Source: Lepidodermella squamata
Taxonomy: Eukaryota > Gastrotricha
DNA: 64,000 nt
Direction of reading: 5' to 3'
Assembly (NCBI GenBank): GCA_047495785.1
Contig: JBLDXI010000023.1
Span: 434,001-498,000, forward strand
The translations under genes and the position numbers were made by a program. The notes beneath the pieces were generated by a model. The model did no database searches. It had not been told where the DNA came from and saw only the letters and a program-made list of their open reading frames with translations. Positions 24,045 through 35,755 of the stretch are shown one piece after another; within the stretch, counting starts at the first letter, position 1, and each line of letters opens with the position of its first letter.

Positions 24045-27000
24045 ATGAATTCCATATTGATTATTTGTTTTCTTGGAATATATTTCGCGTGCTTGATTAT
24101 TGATGCCAGGAAGATTGATTACGACAGCGTATGACCGTTTTACGTTTTATTTTCCAAACAATAATTTACCTATTCAGGCTTTCAATCAAGCAATTGCATC
24201 TGGCCAAATTGCGACAGTTCGGCAATTATTGAATTCCGGCTTGGTTAACGCTAATTCCTCAAAACGTCTCCGCGGGGGCTATACAGGCCCGGCTATCTTA
24301 ACTGCAGTTCAAACAAACCAAAGCTACGAAATGGTTAAATTCTTGCTTGAAAACGGCGCAAATGTCGAGAGCAAAAAAGATTCGAAGACTCCGTTACTCT
24401 GGGCGGCAAGACTTGGCAGGCTGGATCTAGTGAGACTTCTCGTTGAACAGTACAAAGCTAAAACCTCCGCCAAAGACGATGGTGGTCAGACGGCGTTGAT
24501 GGTCGCCTTAAACGGCCCTTTCACCCAGGATTACCTTCGACTTATTTACTACTTGTTACCCTTTCATTCGCCGAATTACAAAAGAAATGACGGACTGACG
24601 GCACTTCATATGATTTGCCGCGTCTCAAAAACTGACCCGGTACCTTTTGCTAAATTGCTGGTGGAGCAGCCAAATATCGATGTTAATGTGAGAGACAGAG
24701 ATGGAAACACGCCTTTGCTCATCGCTGCTCAAACTGGCTATTCCACTGACTTACTCCAGTACTTGATCGACCAAGGAGCTGATCCACTGGCGAGGAACAA
24801 TGAAGGCGAAAATATGTTGATTCGAGCTTGTCAAATCGATAAGGCCGCGTTGACCCATTTAGACTTCATCAAATTTGCGGTCGAAGTAGGCGGAATTGGT
24901 GTAAATTCAAGGTCGAATCTTTCACCATGTGACTATTACCTTCAATGGCCCATCGGCGGCCAGCAGATTGACGACGGGGACCTCATCGAAATCTATCAAT
25001 ACTTGGCTGGCCAAGGCTATGATATCAACGCCAAGTATAGTAACGCTTTGACCGCTCTAATAACAGCAGCGTTGACAAATCGGGAGCAAATGCTGGTGGC
25101 ATTGCTTGATCTGGGTGCTGATGTAAATGCAACGAATAACAACGGTCAGACGGCTTTGGACTATGCGCGCAACAATCAATATGAAATAAACGTCGCGTAT
25201 TTGAGAAAACGAGGTGCCGCCACGGGCCAGGAATTGGCTGCGCGCGTTACTCGATCCACATCCACGGCGGCTGTCACTTCGAGAAGAAATTGGCTATTAA
25301 CGCCCAGCGATGAGGCGATCGACGACGGATTGCAGCGAATTGTTGGAGCTACTTTCCGAACAAGAGCAACTACAGCGACCAAGGCCAGTACTAGTACGCG
25401 GCCCGTAAAGAAAATTGAACGGAACGAAACTCAGGATGAGCTCAACTCGGTTAGTCAGCGTTTATTTCACATCTTCCTGCTCATAGACAACTCTATATAG
25501 ATCGGAAAGTAACGATCTTTCCGAGTAAATAAATTCACACCAAAACGTGAAAATCCGGGCACGCGACCTTTATTTTTATTCACTCATCGCCCTATCCGCC
25601 CATTGTAAAACTTTCGATTTTTTATTATTTTTAAAAATTACCAGAGAAAATCTTTCATTTCCTACTAATTTCAAAGACATATTCCGGAATGCTAGAAGCG
25701 CTTCTCTAACGAATGAGTCACGTCTCATGAGACGGTTTTTCTTCCAACTTTTAAAAATTGTCTCAAAGTTCGTCACTTTTAAGAAATATCGAGTCTTTCA
25801 GGGCGGTACATTTTTTTATTTTACGCCGAAAAATTCCGATAAAAATACTATGATCTTATTTAATTATTGCTCTGTCATCATCATCATCATCATTTTATTC
25901 GTAAATAAATATTTACAGGATTAGAAGGGCAGGCCACTTACACTAACCCGATTAGTTGTCATATAGTGTTCTATTTTTTGATATTAAGTTTCCTTTACAG
26001 TATTGCAAAAAATTTACACGATTAAGATTATTTTTAAATAAAGCATTCTTCGTAGTAAGAGGTAGGCTATCATCGAAGTCAAAAATATGAGGCGGTAAAC
26101 GATTCCATATATTTACAATACGATTTAAGAAGTAATTTTTATATATAGGCTTCGTAGGATTTTTAAAGTTATTATTAGGGTTAAGTACATTAAATCTGAA
26201 CCGATGACCACGATTATTATTTTGCACAACAATTATATTATTTTTGATGGTTGTTTGCACGGACCCGTTAATAATTTTAAATAAGAAGCAAAGGTCGTAG
26301 ATAAGGCGTCGTTCTTCGAGGGATTTAATATTCAGAATATTGAGGCGCTGTATATAATTCGGCCTAGAGTAGTTAATAGTTGAGAATCCAAGAGCACGGC
26401 GAGTGAAATTAGCTTGTACTTTCTCAATAAGATCAATTATTGTTTTCAGACAGGGTGACCATACAGTTGTGCAATATTCCAATAATGGCCTAACATATAC
26501 ACAGTAGGCCCATTTGAGGATATGAGGAGGTTGGCCTTTCAGGGCCCTGAGAATAAGGTTAGCCCGATTGTAGGCTTTAGAAATTATATCATTAATGTGA
26601 GATTTAAAATTCAACCTATCATCAACTATCAGACCCAAATCTTTATAGCTTGAGCACTTTTTAAGAGGTGAGCCACCGAGGACGTAAGTAGAATGAGGAT
26701 TTTTTGGGCCCAGGTGCAGTACGGCACACTTTTCCAGCGATAACTTTAGTTGCCAAGTTGTGATCCACTTGAATAAATTATTGAGCGATAAAGATAGGCT
26801 TAGAGGCGGAGTCATCGTCACGATAGAAAAGAACGTAAAGCTTACAATCGTCAGCGAAGAGTTTGATCGAGACACCTTTCGGTAGGGAAGAGGTGAGATC
26901 ATTTATATAGATAAGGAATAATAGAGGATCAAGTACCGAGCCTTGAGGTACCCCACTAGAAACAGAACTTTCACTACTTAACGTGCCATTAACGTTAACT

Positions 27001-30000
27001 TGCTGAGAACGTTCGGTAAGATAAGAAGACAGCCAATTTATAAGGTTTCCGGAGACACCTAGCGATTCAAGTTTCATAAGCAGTTTTCTGTGGCAAACAG
27101 TGTCGAAAGCTTTAGCTAGGTCAATATATACTATATCCACACAATTCGAACTTTCAATGGCGAAAGACCAGTCGAGGAAACATTCTAACATTTGCGTTGC
27201 AGTGGATTTAAGCCTCATGAAGCCATGTTGTTCAGCTGAAATAATATTATGGTAAAGAAGATAGTCTAATAAGTTATTACGAATAATAGTTTCCATTATT
27301 CTACATGGCGTAGGAGTAAGCGAGATTGGCCTGTAATCAGCAGGATTTTTTGAGTTTCCTTTTTTTGGAATGGGCGTGACGAAGGCTTTTTTCCAAGACT
27401 TAGGAACGTGACCTTGAGACAATGAGAGGGAGAAAATATGAGTCAGAGGTTTAGCTATAGAAGAGCCTAATTTTTTGAAGAAGACAGTAGGAAGGCCATC
27501 TGGGCATATCGAATGAGAATCAGACAGGTTTAGAATAATTTCAAGAGTAGAGTCTTCGTTAAAATTCAAAGATGCGAGACAGTCATTAATACTACTCGTA
27601 AATTGAGGGGTCAAATTATCATCAAGAGTGAAGACAGAGGAGAATTGGTCATTTAGAGCCTCGGCTTTTTCGCGGTTTTCAACACATAGAACACCAGAGC
27701 TATTAAGAAGAGGAGGAATTTTTGAGTGATCGCCTAATTTAGAATTTACAAAGCTGTACAAAGCTGTCCAACGATATTAAACTTGAGCAAATCGGATTTT
27801 GTTTGAATTCTGCGAACGCGTGATAGTACTCTTTCAGCATTTCAGCAATTTTGTAGCTATTTTTAGCTCGCTCAGATTATTATCACCCGAACGCGTACGT
27901 GACAATTTTGCGGAATTCAAACAAATTCTGATTTGCTCCGTTCTCTATGGCTTCTAGTATTCCGGAATATTTTTTTGAAATTAGTAGGAAATGAAAGGTT
28001 TTCTCTGGGAAAATTTTTGAAAATAAACTAAAATGGGCGGATAGGGCGATGAGTGAATAATATAAAGGTCTCTTGCCCACTTTTTGATGTGAATTTATTT
28101 ACTATAGGAAGATCGTTACTTTCCGATGTGTATAGAGTTGTCTATGTTCATGCCTTACGACATACGTAACAATAACTTATCCGAACAGTGAGGACGGGAA
28201 CGAAAGGGGTAGGTAGGGGGTATTTCAGACTAGAAAAACCTCAAATGCATTGGCATCATTCGTAATTTCATTTCATTTTCACCAGAAATTTGTTACCTAT
28301 GTAAAAACTGGGAATGTTTCCGCTGTTCGCGAGATGATTCGACTCAATCAAGCTCGCGGTGACGCTCTTTTTATGGAACAACATAGCGAATACGACGCGT
28401 CAGCATGCGCCATCTGGCTTTGGGAGCAACCCATCCCTGCGGTGGCTGCCGCTTTCGGCGTTTCAAGACCTTCGTCAGAAATTCTTCAACTTCTACTCGA
28501 AAACGATGGAGATGCTAATGCGATTCATCCACAGTTCAAAAAATCAGCTCTTATGCTTGCCGTTGAACAAGATCGCCTTGATCTGATCGAGCTACTTGTC
28601 CAATACGGAGCAGACGTTGATTTGGAAGTGAATGGAAGAACGGCGATTCTCGACGCTGTTTCCAAGAATCTCGAAATCGTGCAATACCTCATTTCGCAGG
28701 GAGCTTCAAAAAACGTGGATAAAATCATTTTCGAAGCTTGCCGGATCACCTCAGTGCCGGCTCTTCCCATGGTGAATTTAACCATCGAGGAAGCTGGAAA
28801 TTTTGTTACCGACAAGGATACTGAAGGCAGGACCCCTTTTGCGGTGGCAGCCATGTACTTGAAATCGCCAGATCGCGTTCAAGTTTACGAATATCTACTG
28901 TCAAAAGGGGCCGATGTTAATGTCAGGATAAATTCAACCGGATACCGAAGTTATACCCTGCTACATCATGCAGCACGTGTAAATGACTCTGTCTTGGGGA
29001 AATTTCTAATCCAAACGGCCGGCGTTGGCATTGAAGAACGCGAATCAACTGGCAAAACTCCGCTGATGATTGCTGCTTCCAGCAACAATGCCAAAACCCG
29101 GACAAAAAAGTTTGCGTAAATTAACATTGTAAATTCCTGTATTTTGGGGTATTTTGCAGTTTATTTGGGTATTTTCATGTAAGCAGATCAGGAACCAGCT
29201 CAGCGATCCGGAATTCAGCGTTGTAAACCAGGGTTTTTCGTTTTTCGGCCGAAAAACTTCATGGAAATTCGTGTGAACCATGAAATTCGGTCTTGTAAAC
29301 TCATGGATTTTCGTCCTTCAGTTATTTCTTCGATGTATTTCAATGGAAGCTGGACGATTTTTCGACTGGAATATCCTCACATCATTTTACATCATGGAAA
29401 AGACGTTGTAATCTCATGTAGGAAGATCGATTGAATAAAAAGTAAATAAATTTTTAAAATTCAGTCGATATAACCCTAATTTTACTGCTCGAATTTTCAA
29501 GTACGAGCCGCAATTGACATTACATGAAATTACACGATCGGAAATTTCACGGAATTTCAAGGAAACTTCGGTTCATTGTATTTCTTATTATTGTATTGTA
29601 TTTCTTGTATTCTGGAGAAATCTGAGTAGTTACACTAAAATACACAAAGGAAAAAATAAGATATACTGGCAATTTTGAGCTCAAAAATCACCGTGTAAAT
29701 TCATGTAGACTGGTTGTGTAAATAACGATTCGATAAATAGCAAATTTTTCACAAATTTCAGGTAAGTTTCGGAGGAAAACAGAATTTAGGTGATTTCAAT
29801 TACGCCAAAATGTTAAAAATTCGGGCGAGTTGAATCTTAGTTGATTTCGGCTCATTTGAACGCTGCTGTTAAATCGTGTGCTGAGAGCACAAGTAATCAG
29901 ACGGCTCAAAATCGTAGTCAATTATTGGGACGATTTTCGAAAAATGACATATACGAGTGCGCCGATTTTTATATGATTTGTATATTTCAGGTGAAATCCG

Positions 30001-33000
30001 CGTCAATTCAGTTAATTTGGTTACAAAGTCAGCTGGTTTTCAAAACTGACTGAAAAACTCATAAATTTTCTCTGATTTGCTGTTTCACGTTTGAATTTTT
30101 CGAAAATATCAGAAGTTCGCTCAATTCCGGGCCCCCCTTAGTTTCGTGCGGCCCCCAACATTAATTGCGCAACCAGAGGGTAAAAATGGACTTGTGCGCG
30201 AGCGCTAAGTCGAAAATCTTCAAAATTTCACAGCCGCGCGCGCCTATGTCAAAAGGCTAGTTTTGACTTTTCGTGCGGTTTTTATACCAAAATAAAGGTC
30301 AGACAATTCTCTATCGAATAGATATAGTCTACTCGCGTGAAAAAATTAATAGGAAACAGTTTTACGTGCACACCAAATTTCTGCAACGAAGTGCGCACGC
30401 TCTCACCCTGCGCGCGAAATCTAAGGTGCACGTAAAACTTTTTCCCATTAATTTTTTCACGCGAGAACACCATATTCAATCGATAGAGAATTGTCTGAAT
30501 TTTTTTTTGGTATAAAAACCGACGCGATATTTGAAAGTAATCCTTTAACATCTTTGCGCGCGGTTTTAAATTCGTTAAAAATCATGACTCTGCAAATTTA
30601 ACCTCGCGCGACTAAAGCGCGCTGGCTAAGTCATGATTTTTAACGAATTTAAAACCGCGCGCAAAGATGTTAAAGGATTACTTTCAAATATCGCGTCGGT
30701 TTTTATACCAAAAAATAATTTAGACAATTCTCTATCGATTGAATATGGTGTTCTCGCGTGAAAAAATTAATGGGAAAAAGTTTTACGTGCACCTTAGATT
30801 TCGCGCGCAGGGTGAGAGCGTGCGCACTTCGTTGCAGAAATTTGGTGTGCACGTAAAACTGTTTCCTATTAATTTTTTCACGCGAGAACATCATATTGAC
30901 TCGATAGAGAATCGTCCGACCTACATTTTGGTATAAAAACCGCCTACATTATAAAAAGTAGCCTTTTGACATTAGCGCGCGCGGCCCTAAAATTATTAAA
31001 AACTTCGACTTGGCGCTCGCGCACAAGTCCACTTTTACCTTCTGATTGCGCAATTAATGTTGGGGGCCGCACGAAACTAAGGGGGGCCCGGAATTGAGCC
31101 AGAAGTTCGGCAATATTGCTCTGAAATGTTTTTTTTTTCAATCTTGCGACCCCCGAGCTATTCTAAATTATTCGAGTTTTTCAGCGACTGATAATTTCAA
31201 AAAATCTTACTATAGATGGATAGAAAAAACACGTTAAATGTACGGAAATTTGGATAACAATTATTTGTTTAATTATTTCAATTCTATGGGACAATTCGTC
31301 CGCGGTAAAGTCGTCCAAAACAGCCCCAAATTTACAAAGAAACGTTTATTTCGAATCGAGGATGACTGGCGAATGGACGAGCTGATCGCCGATGAGGTGA
31401 AGCACCACCTAAATTTCTGATTTGACCTCGGGCGAAATTGATATTTTATATTTATTTATATTTATATGGAAAATCGGCATGAATTTCGGTTATGATATTA
31501 GAAAAAGAACAATGCTTCAGCATGAATTATGCATTGTAATATAGGTCAATTATAATTCAAAAAAGATTGGTGACGAGTGAAGAGCATGAAGAAAATTTCA
31601 AGTGGAAAAATAAAAATAAAAGAATTGAATAAATTCAGAATAAATTTTTCTCGGAAATTGGTGATAAATGGGAGAATCGGTCTCTGATCATAATTTGGCA
31701 CAATGTTAATAGCATGGCACGCTGGAGGTAAATTTTGCAGGTGAAAGTGCCAAATTCAAAATCATTTTCAAAACGTCCTTGCAGCAAAATCGCTATCATA
31801 ATTGTAATTAAAACATTTTAATTATCGGTTAAAAATTAAAATAAAATATTTATGGATACGCAATTTCTCAAAATCCAAAAGCGCTTAAATAACCTTGAGG
31901 TTTAAATTAATTTTATTATAATTTAAATTTAATTTCGCATTAAGTAAAATTTAAGACAGCAATTCCAAGATTGCGGCCAGAAATGAGCAAGCCCCTAGAA
32001 AATTTACCTGTTGTCGTAAAAAATTCCTTTAAATGTGTAATGATTGAAATTGGACCGAAGAAAAATGTTAAAAATTTAAAATAAAAACAATTTTAAATAA
32101 TGCGCTGACCATTGTTACGTGACATCTGGCACGTGCGCCTTAGGACAAACTAAGTGGAGCGAGAGCCACACAGTTAGTCGCGATTTTTTTCGTCGTTTGA
32201 AAGCAGGTCATTTTTATTCGAAGCAGCTCGCTTGTTAATTGAACATTACCGGCTGGTCGACGCTGTTTCCATGGTCAAAGGTGATCAGGCAAAGCAAATA
32301 AATCTCTAAATTTATTTATTGCCCGCTATGGTGGCGGTGCAATGGCAGCGCATGAGCGACCGGACCATTCAATTTACCGGAACGGCCCCGCGGCTAATCC
32401 AGCCTGTCCAGGCCAGCTTTACTCGTCTACCTGAGTAAGTAATAATTTCGACAGGTAATTCCAACGTAGATGACTCGCATTCGTGCTTACTAATCCTATT
32501 TTTCGACCCTCGGCTTAAATAGCATAATTTCAGTCATTATCAGTATCTTAAATTGTTCAAATTTGCCATCTCCATCGTAGCTGCTTAGACTTGTTTCCAA
32601 GGAATTATTTCAAATTTTCAGAATATTTTATTCACAAAATTATGAATAATACAGCGTTTCCTAAAAGTTGCGCAAATATTTTTTCATTTCAAAACGTTTT
32701 GAAGGAATTTCAACTAATTTCTAAAAATTGAACCAACCGAGAGAATATTCCAACTTTTTTCCGCGATTTAACCAAAGATATAAAAAATTTATTACCGGAG
32801 AAAACCCGGATGGCAACTGATTCGTTAGTTCTCGGTATTTAACCCGGTCGGACCAAATTTCTCCTGAATTTTTAAACTCCATTAAAAAGTGACATACTAT
32901 TCTCATGATTTTTTAATTTTTCTAAAAATTGTGATTACTATTCTCGTGATTTTTTAATTTTTCTAAAAATTGTCTAACCTTGAGATGTGACTTCAAGGTT

Positions 33001-35138
33001 AATAACGGCTCAACATTTCATTTCCAACAAAACACTCATTTTCATATTTTATTAAAAATAAATAATTAATCCATTTTTCTGAAACTTTATAGTCTGTCAG
33101 CGATTCCCTCGATTTCGCGCATCTCGAATTTCCTGCAACGTGGTGAGTTAAAATCTACCTTAAAATAAGTGAGTAATTAAATTGATAATTCGCATTTTCA
33201 CTCTTGCCGAATTTTGCTATGGAGCTGTGGAACGATAGCGTCGTTGAGAAAACAAACTACACAATGAAGGTGACCATTTCCGGCAATTCTTGAGATCATT
33301 TATAATCGAAAGAATTAATGATAAATGCTATTTTAATTTCCAGGCGATTCAAGCTTGCACTCACCTTCATCAGGCTAGGTCAAGCGTTGGACAAGAGACT
33401 CGAGGCAAGAAACATGACTTGAAAACAGCTTTAAAAGGTGAGTTTACTAATCGGAATTAGCATGCAAATATTCAAAATAAATTATGAAAACATTTGTTCT
33501 GATAATTTCTGCATCAATTTTGAAAGCAAAATTAAGAAAAATTCCCGATTAAAATATTTCTTGGACTGATCCCTGCAAATAATCGATTATCGGTCCTGAG
33601 TAGAATTGAGGAGCTTGATATATCTTTGGCGGACATAGTCATCCCATTCAGTTGATTTGTAAAACTTTTAATTTTCAGGGATGTAATTGCTCGGCCGCTG
33701 AAGCTGATTAAGAAAATTTCCTGATGCTGCTGATTTTAAAATTCAGGTGATCATACGTCGATGACACGTTGCTACTACAACTACATTTTCGGTTACTTTC
33801 AGCTGAATCCTGTTGCAACCATGAACTGAAGCTGTTCATTTTAGGCTGAATTTCTGGCTGTTCGTCATGGGTCATTGGTCACATTTTAGCGCAAAAGATG
33901 CGCCAAGGAACAGATAATAAAATAACGATTTTTCTCGATTTCATTTCTTTCCGCAAAATCTGTGAAGTTGACATTTTTTTGAAAAATGTTGTTGATGTGA
34001 AAAGCGTCATTTCTGTGAAAATTGCTATTTTCTCTTGCTGTTTTCATGCTGCCAATTCTCTGCTTATCACACTATTTTTCTCGATTTTTTTCCCATTTTT
34101 GCGAATTTTGTGTGAAAAATGTGTTTTCCTACGTTTTGCTGTGCCTGTGGTTACACGGAATTACACGATGTTCCTCGACTTTTTGTGCCATTTTCGCGCA
34201 GTCTGTGTGAAAAATGCTATATTTTTGAGCCATCTCTCTGCGCTTCCACGGAATTACACGGAGTTGTGAGTCTGGTTGATTTCGCCGGAAACGCTGGAAA
34301 AACTTGTCTTGACTTGCTTTTCTCGGCTGAATCTTCTTACATGAGTTTACAACGGCGAAATGTCGTTGGAAACTTAAGTTTGACGATTCAGCTGGGAGAA
34401 GCAAGTCAAGACAGGTTTTTCCAGCGTTTCCGGCGAAATCAGCCAGACTCACAACTCCGTGTAATTCCGTGGAAGCGCAGGGCGAACGGCGGCCAATTAT
34501 GGTCTAAATGTAAATTCGTGTGAGCTGAATCAATAAAATGATCATGTAAATTCATAGGACTCGTTACCATTTCTCCCTGATTTTACAGCAAAATACACGG
34601 ACGTGTTTTCACCCCATTTACACGAGTTTACAACATGAAACTTTTTAGTCCGGGAAGTATTATCAATCTTCTCGTCGATTCGGGAGCGGACCTTACGGCT
34701 GTTGACAGAGATGGCAACAATGCCTTTTTGTTGGGCTGTAAAAACGGCGAAGTGGCTCTCACGCAGGCCAGGCAACTTGCGAATTTCTCAGAGGTTGACC
34801 TCAATTCGCAAAACAAAAACAATGACACGTGTCTCACGCTGATTCGGAAAGACAACGACTTCAAAGGTTTTGCTAAACTTCTTGTCCAGAAAGGCTACGA
34901 CATAAATCGAAAACTTCGGGGAGGGGATACTGTACTGCACATCCTCGCAGCTCGCCCGAACACGGAGACGGAGAATACCCAAGAATTGATTGAAGCTGGA
35001 GCCGATATTAACGCGCTGAATGACGATGGCGATACCCCGCTCGATTTGGCGCGGCGTGCCCCAAATTTACGTGCTACGTATTCTCTGAGAATGGCTGGAG
35101 CTGTTACAGCTCAACCACAAAGAACATGTTTTCCATAA
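24045..35138 (+). CDS. Gene F: secreted ankyrin gene split by transposon
   Basis: The exons are 24045-24128 (signal peptide [20 protein letters not shown]), 24178-25449 (about 10 ANK repeats, [19 protein letters not shown]) and an exon 3 in two pieces, 28286-29096 and 34657-35138. A 5,558-bp element lies between the pieces. Its removal with a 2-bp AA duplication gives 431 in-frame codons with no stop, so the coding sequence is otherwise intact. The element ends contain usable splice sites: donor GTAAAT at 29116 and acceptor TTTTTAG ending at 34648. Splicing there would keep the frame and add only about nine residues. Intron 2 (25450-28285) holds a TIR element with a nested LINE. AATAAA is at 35304. 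Whether F is expressed is unknown. Confidence 0.7.
25482..28146. mobile_element. TIR element in intron 2 of F, with nested LINE
   Basis: The left end starts CATAGACAACTCTATA and the right end finishes with its inverse TATAGAGTTGTCTATG. The arms match imperfectly over about 220 bp, including TCATCGCCCTATCCGCCCAT and CATTTCCTACTAATTTCAAA. The right arm has a further inner palindrome (about 27795-27940) around GAATTC. The interior is occupied by a LINE. No transposase or clear target duplication is visible. A third end of this family is at 42747. Confidence 0.7.
25875..27768 (-). mobile_element. 5'-truncated non-LTR retrotransposon (LINE)
   Basis: Minus-strand reading frames at 27761-26778 and 26902-25952 together encode a reverse transcriptase. 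Motifs in order are [72 protein letters not shown] and the catalytic FADDCKLY, then the thumb with [18 protein letters not shown]. The two frames overlap near 26800-26900, so a frameshift follows the FADD motif. The usual GSVLGP glycine is Asp here. There is no endonuclease domain, so the copy is 5' truncated. A (TGA)n tail on the minus strand at 25875-25893 marks the 3' end. The motifs best fit the Jockey/CR1 group. It is judged non-functional. Confidence 0.85.
30119..31099. mobile_element. 981-bp palindromic element with 9-bp TSD
   Basis: It starts GCTCAATTCCGGGCCCCCC and ends with the inverse. The flanking 9-mers CAGAAGTTC at 30110-30118 and 31100-31108 are identical. The whole element is a near-palindrome centred near 30609: long arms fold back with a loop of roughly 40 nt at 30585-30632. 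It has no coding capacity. Long foldback arms and a 9-bp duplication fit Mutator-like or foldback-type MITEs. A 207-bp relative is at 53595-53801. Confidence 0.85.
31287..31423 (+). other. Exon-like open stretch inside the F element
   Basis: The frame [20 protein letters not shown] continues to [19 protein letters not shown] and a stop at 31421. Its charged composition is more protein-like than its AT-rich surroundings. No family was recognised. It could be a terminal exon of an element-carried gene. Confidence 0.25.
32330..33683 (+). other. Possible spliced small gene inside the F element
   Basis: ATG 32330 opens [20 protein letters not shown] and runs to a strong GTAAGT donor at 32432. Exon-like pieces follow at about 33105-33140 (donor GTGAGT), 33241-33269 (donor GTGACC) and 33344-33437 (donor GTGAGT). 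One choice of acceptors joins all four in frame and ends at a stop just after the next acceptor, near 33685. Such short exons can be assembled by chance, one acceptor is weak, and no homology was recognised. Confidence 0.2.
34238..34480. repeat. Large hairpin near right end of F element
   Basis: CTGCGCTTCCACGGAATTAC and about 100 following bases are repeated inversely up to 34480, with a loop around 34338-34382. It lies in the subterminal part of the 5.56-kb element and may be an inserted MITE or a transposase-binding structure. Confidence 0.7.
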
Positions 35139-35540
35139 GAAGCTTTAACCACCTCGACTGATGCATCTAATATTCAATTCGATGGGTCTACTGATGTGTT
35201 ACGACTTCTTAAAACCTAACAGACATTTGGATCCGCATAACCATCGTCCTTCGTCCTTTTGCTAGTGTCAGTGATCATGTAAGACCATTTGAATATTAGT
35301 GAAAATAAAAAGAGACAGTAAAATGACAGTAAAATGATTAGTCGGCGAAAAGTGGATGTCTCACAAAGTGGAATAAATTATGACGGCTTTGCCCCGCTTG
35401 ATTTGGCCCTGCTTCCCCGAAATTCCCCGAACATTTATCATAATGAATGTAAAATTCTGAATTATGGTGCGAAACTTCTTCCATGACTTCAGGGGTAAAT
35501 TTTTCTACGCGTTTTTTATTATTTAAACATTGTAAATGTG
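35139..35540. other. Intergenic F to G
   Basis: It contains the gene F AATAAA (35304). A short stretch near 35390 (GCCCCGCTTGATTTGGCCCTG) resembles the last ANK repeat of the family and may be a degraded duplicate. Nothing else was seen. Confidence 0.45.
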
Positions 35541-35552
35541 CATTTTTGAAGC

Positions 35553-35690
35553 GTTGCGTAAATTGAAAAATCGCAGAAAAACATTCCTTAAGCTGAAAAG
35601 CTAATTGGCATACATAACTAAGGCTGAACACGCACGAGTTTAACATTTTTTTTTATTGCTTAATGATACATGAAAAGCCTTACAGCCGGC
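35553..35690 (+). promoter_or_regulatory. Upstream module of gene G
   Basis: The blocks AAAAACATTCCTTAAGCTG, AATTGGCATAC, ACACGCACGAG and TTTATTGCTTAATGATACATG are present in family order, closest to gene B. They lie 65-200 nt before the ATG. Confidence 0.6.
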
Positions 35691-35755
35691 ATTGTTTTAA
35701 GCGGAGTCTATTTCAAACATTACTTTACTGAGTGTTCGAACCAGTTTTGAAGGCG

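Larger units (their letters stand above)
29097..34654. mobile_element. 5.56-kb TIR element inside exon 3 of gene F
   Basis: The left end CCCGGACAAAAAAGTTT is answered by the inverted right end AAACTTTTTAGTCCGGG. Flanking AA at 29095-29096 and 34655-34656 is a likely 2-bp target duplication. Motifs of the type TGTAAA-TC-TGT recur near both ends. Inside are a 981-bp palindromic element (30119-31099), a large hairpin (34238-34480) and exon-like open pieces (31287-31420, 32330-32431, 33340-33440). No transposase was recognised. The superfamily is unresolved. Confidence 0.7.
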
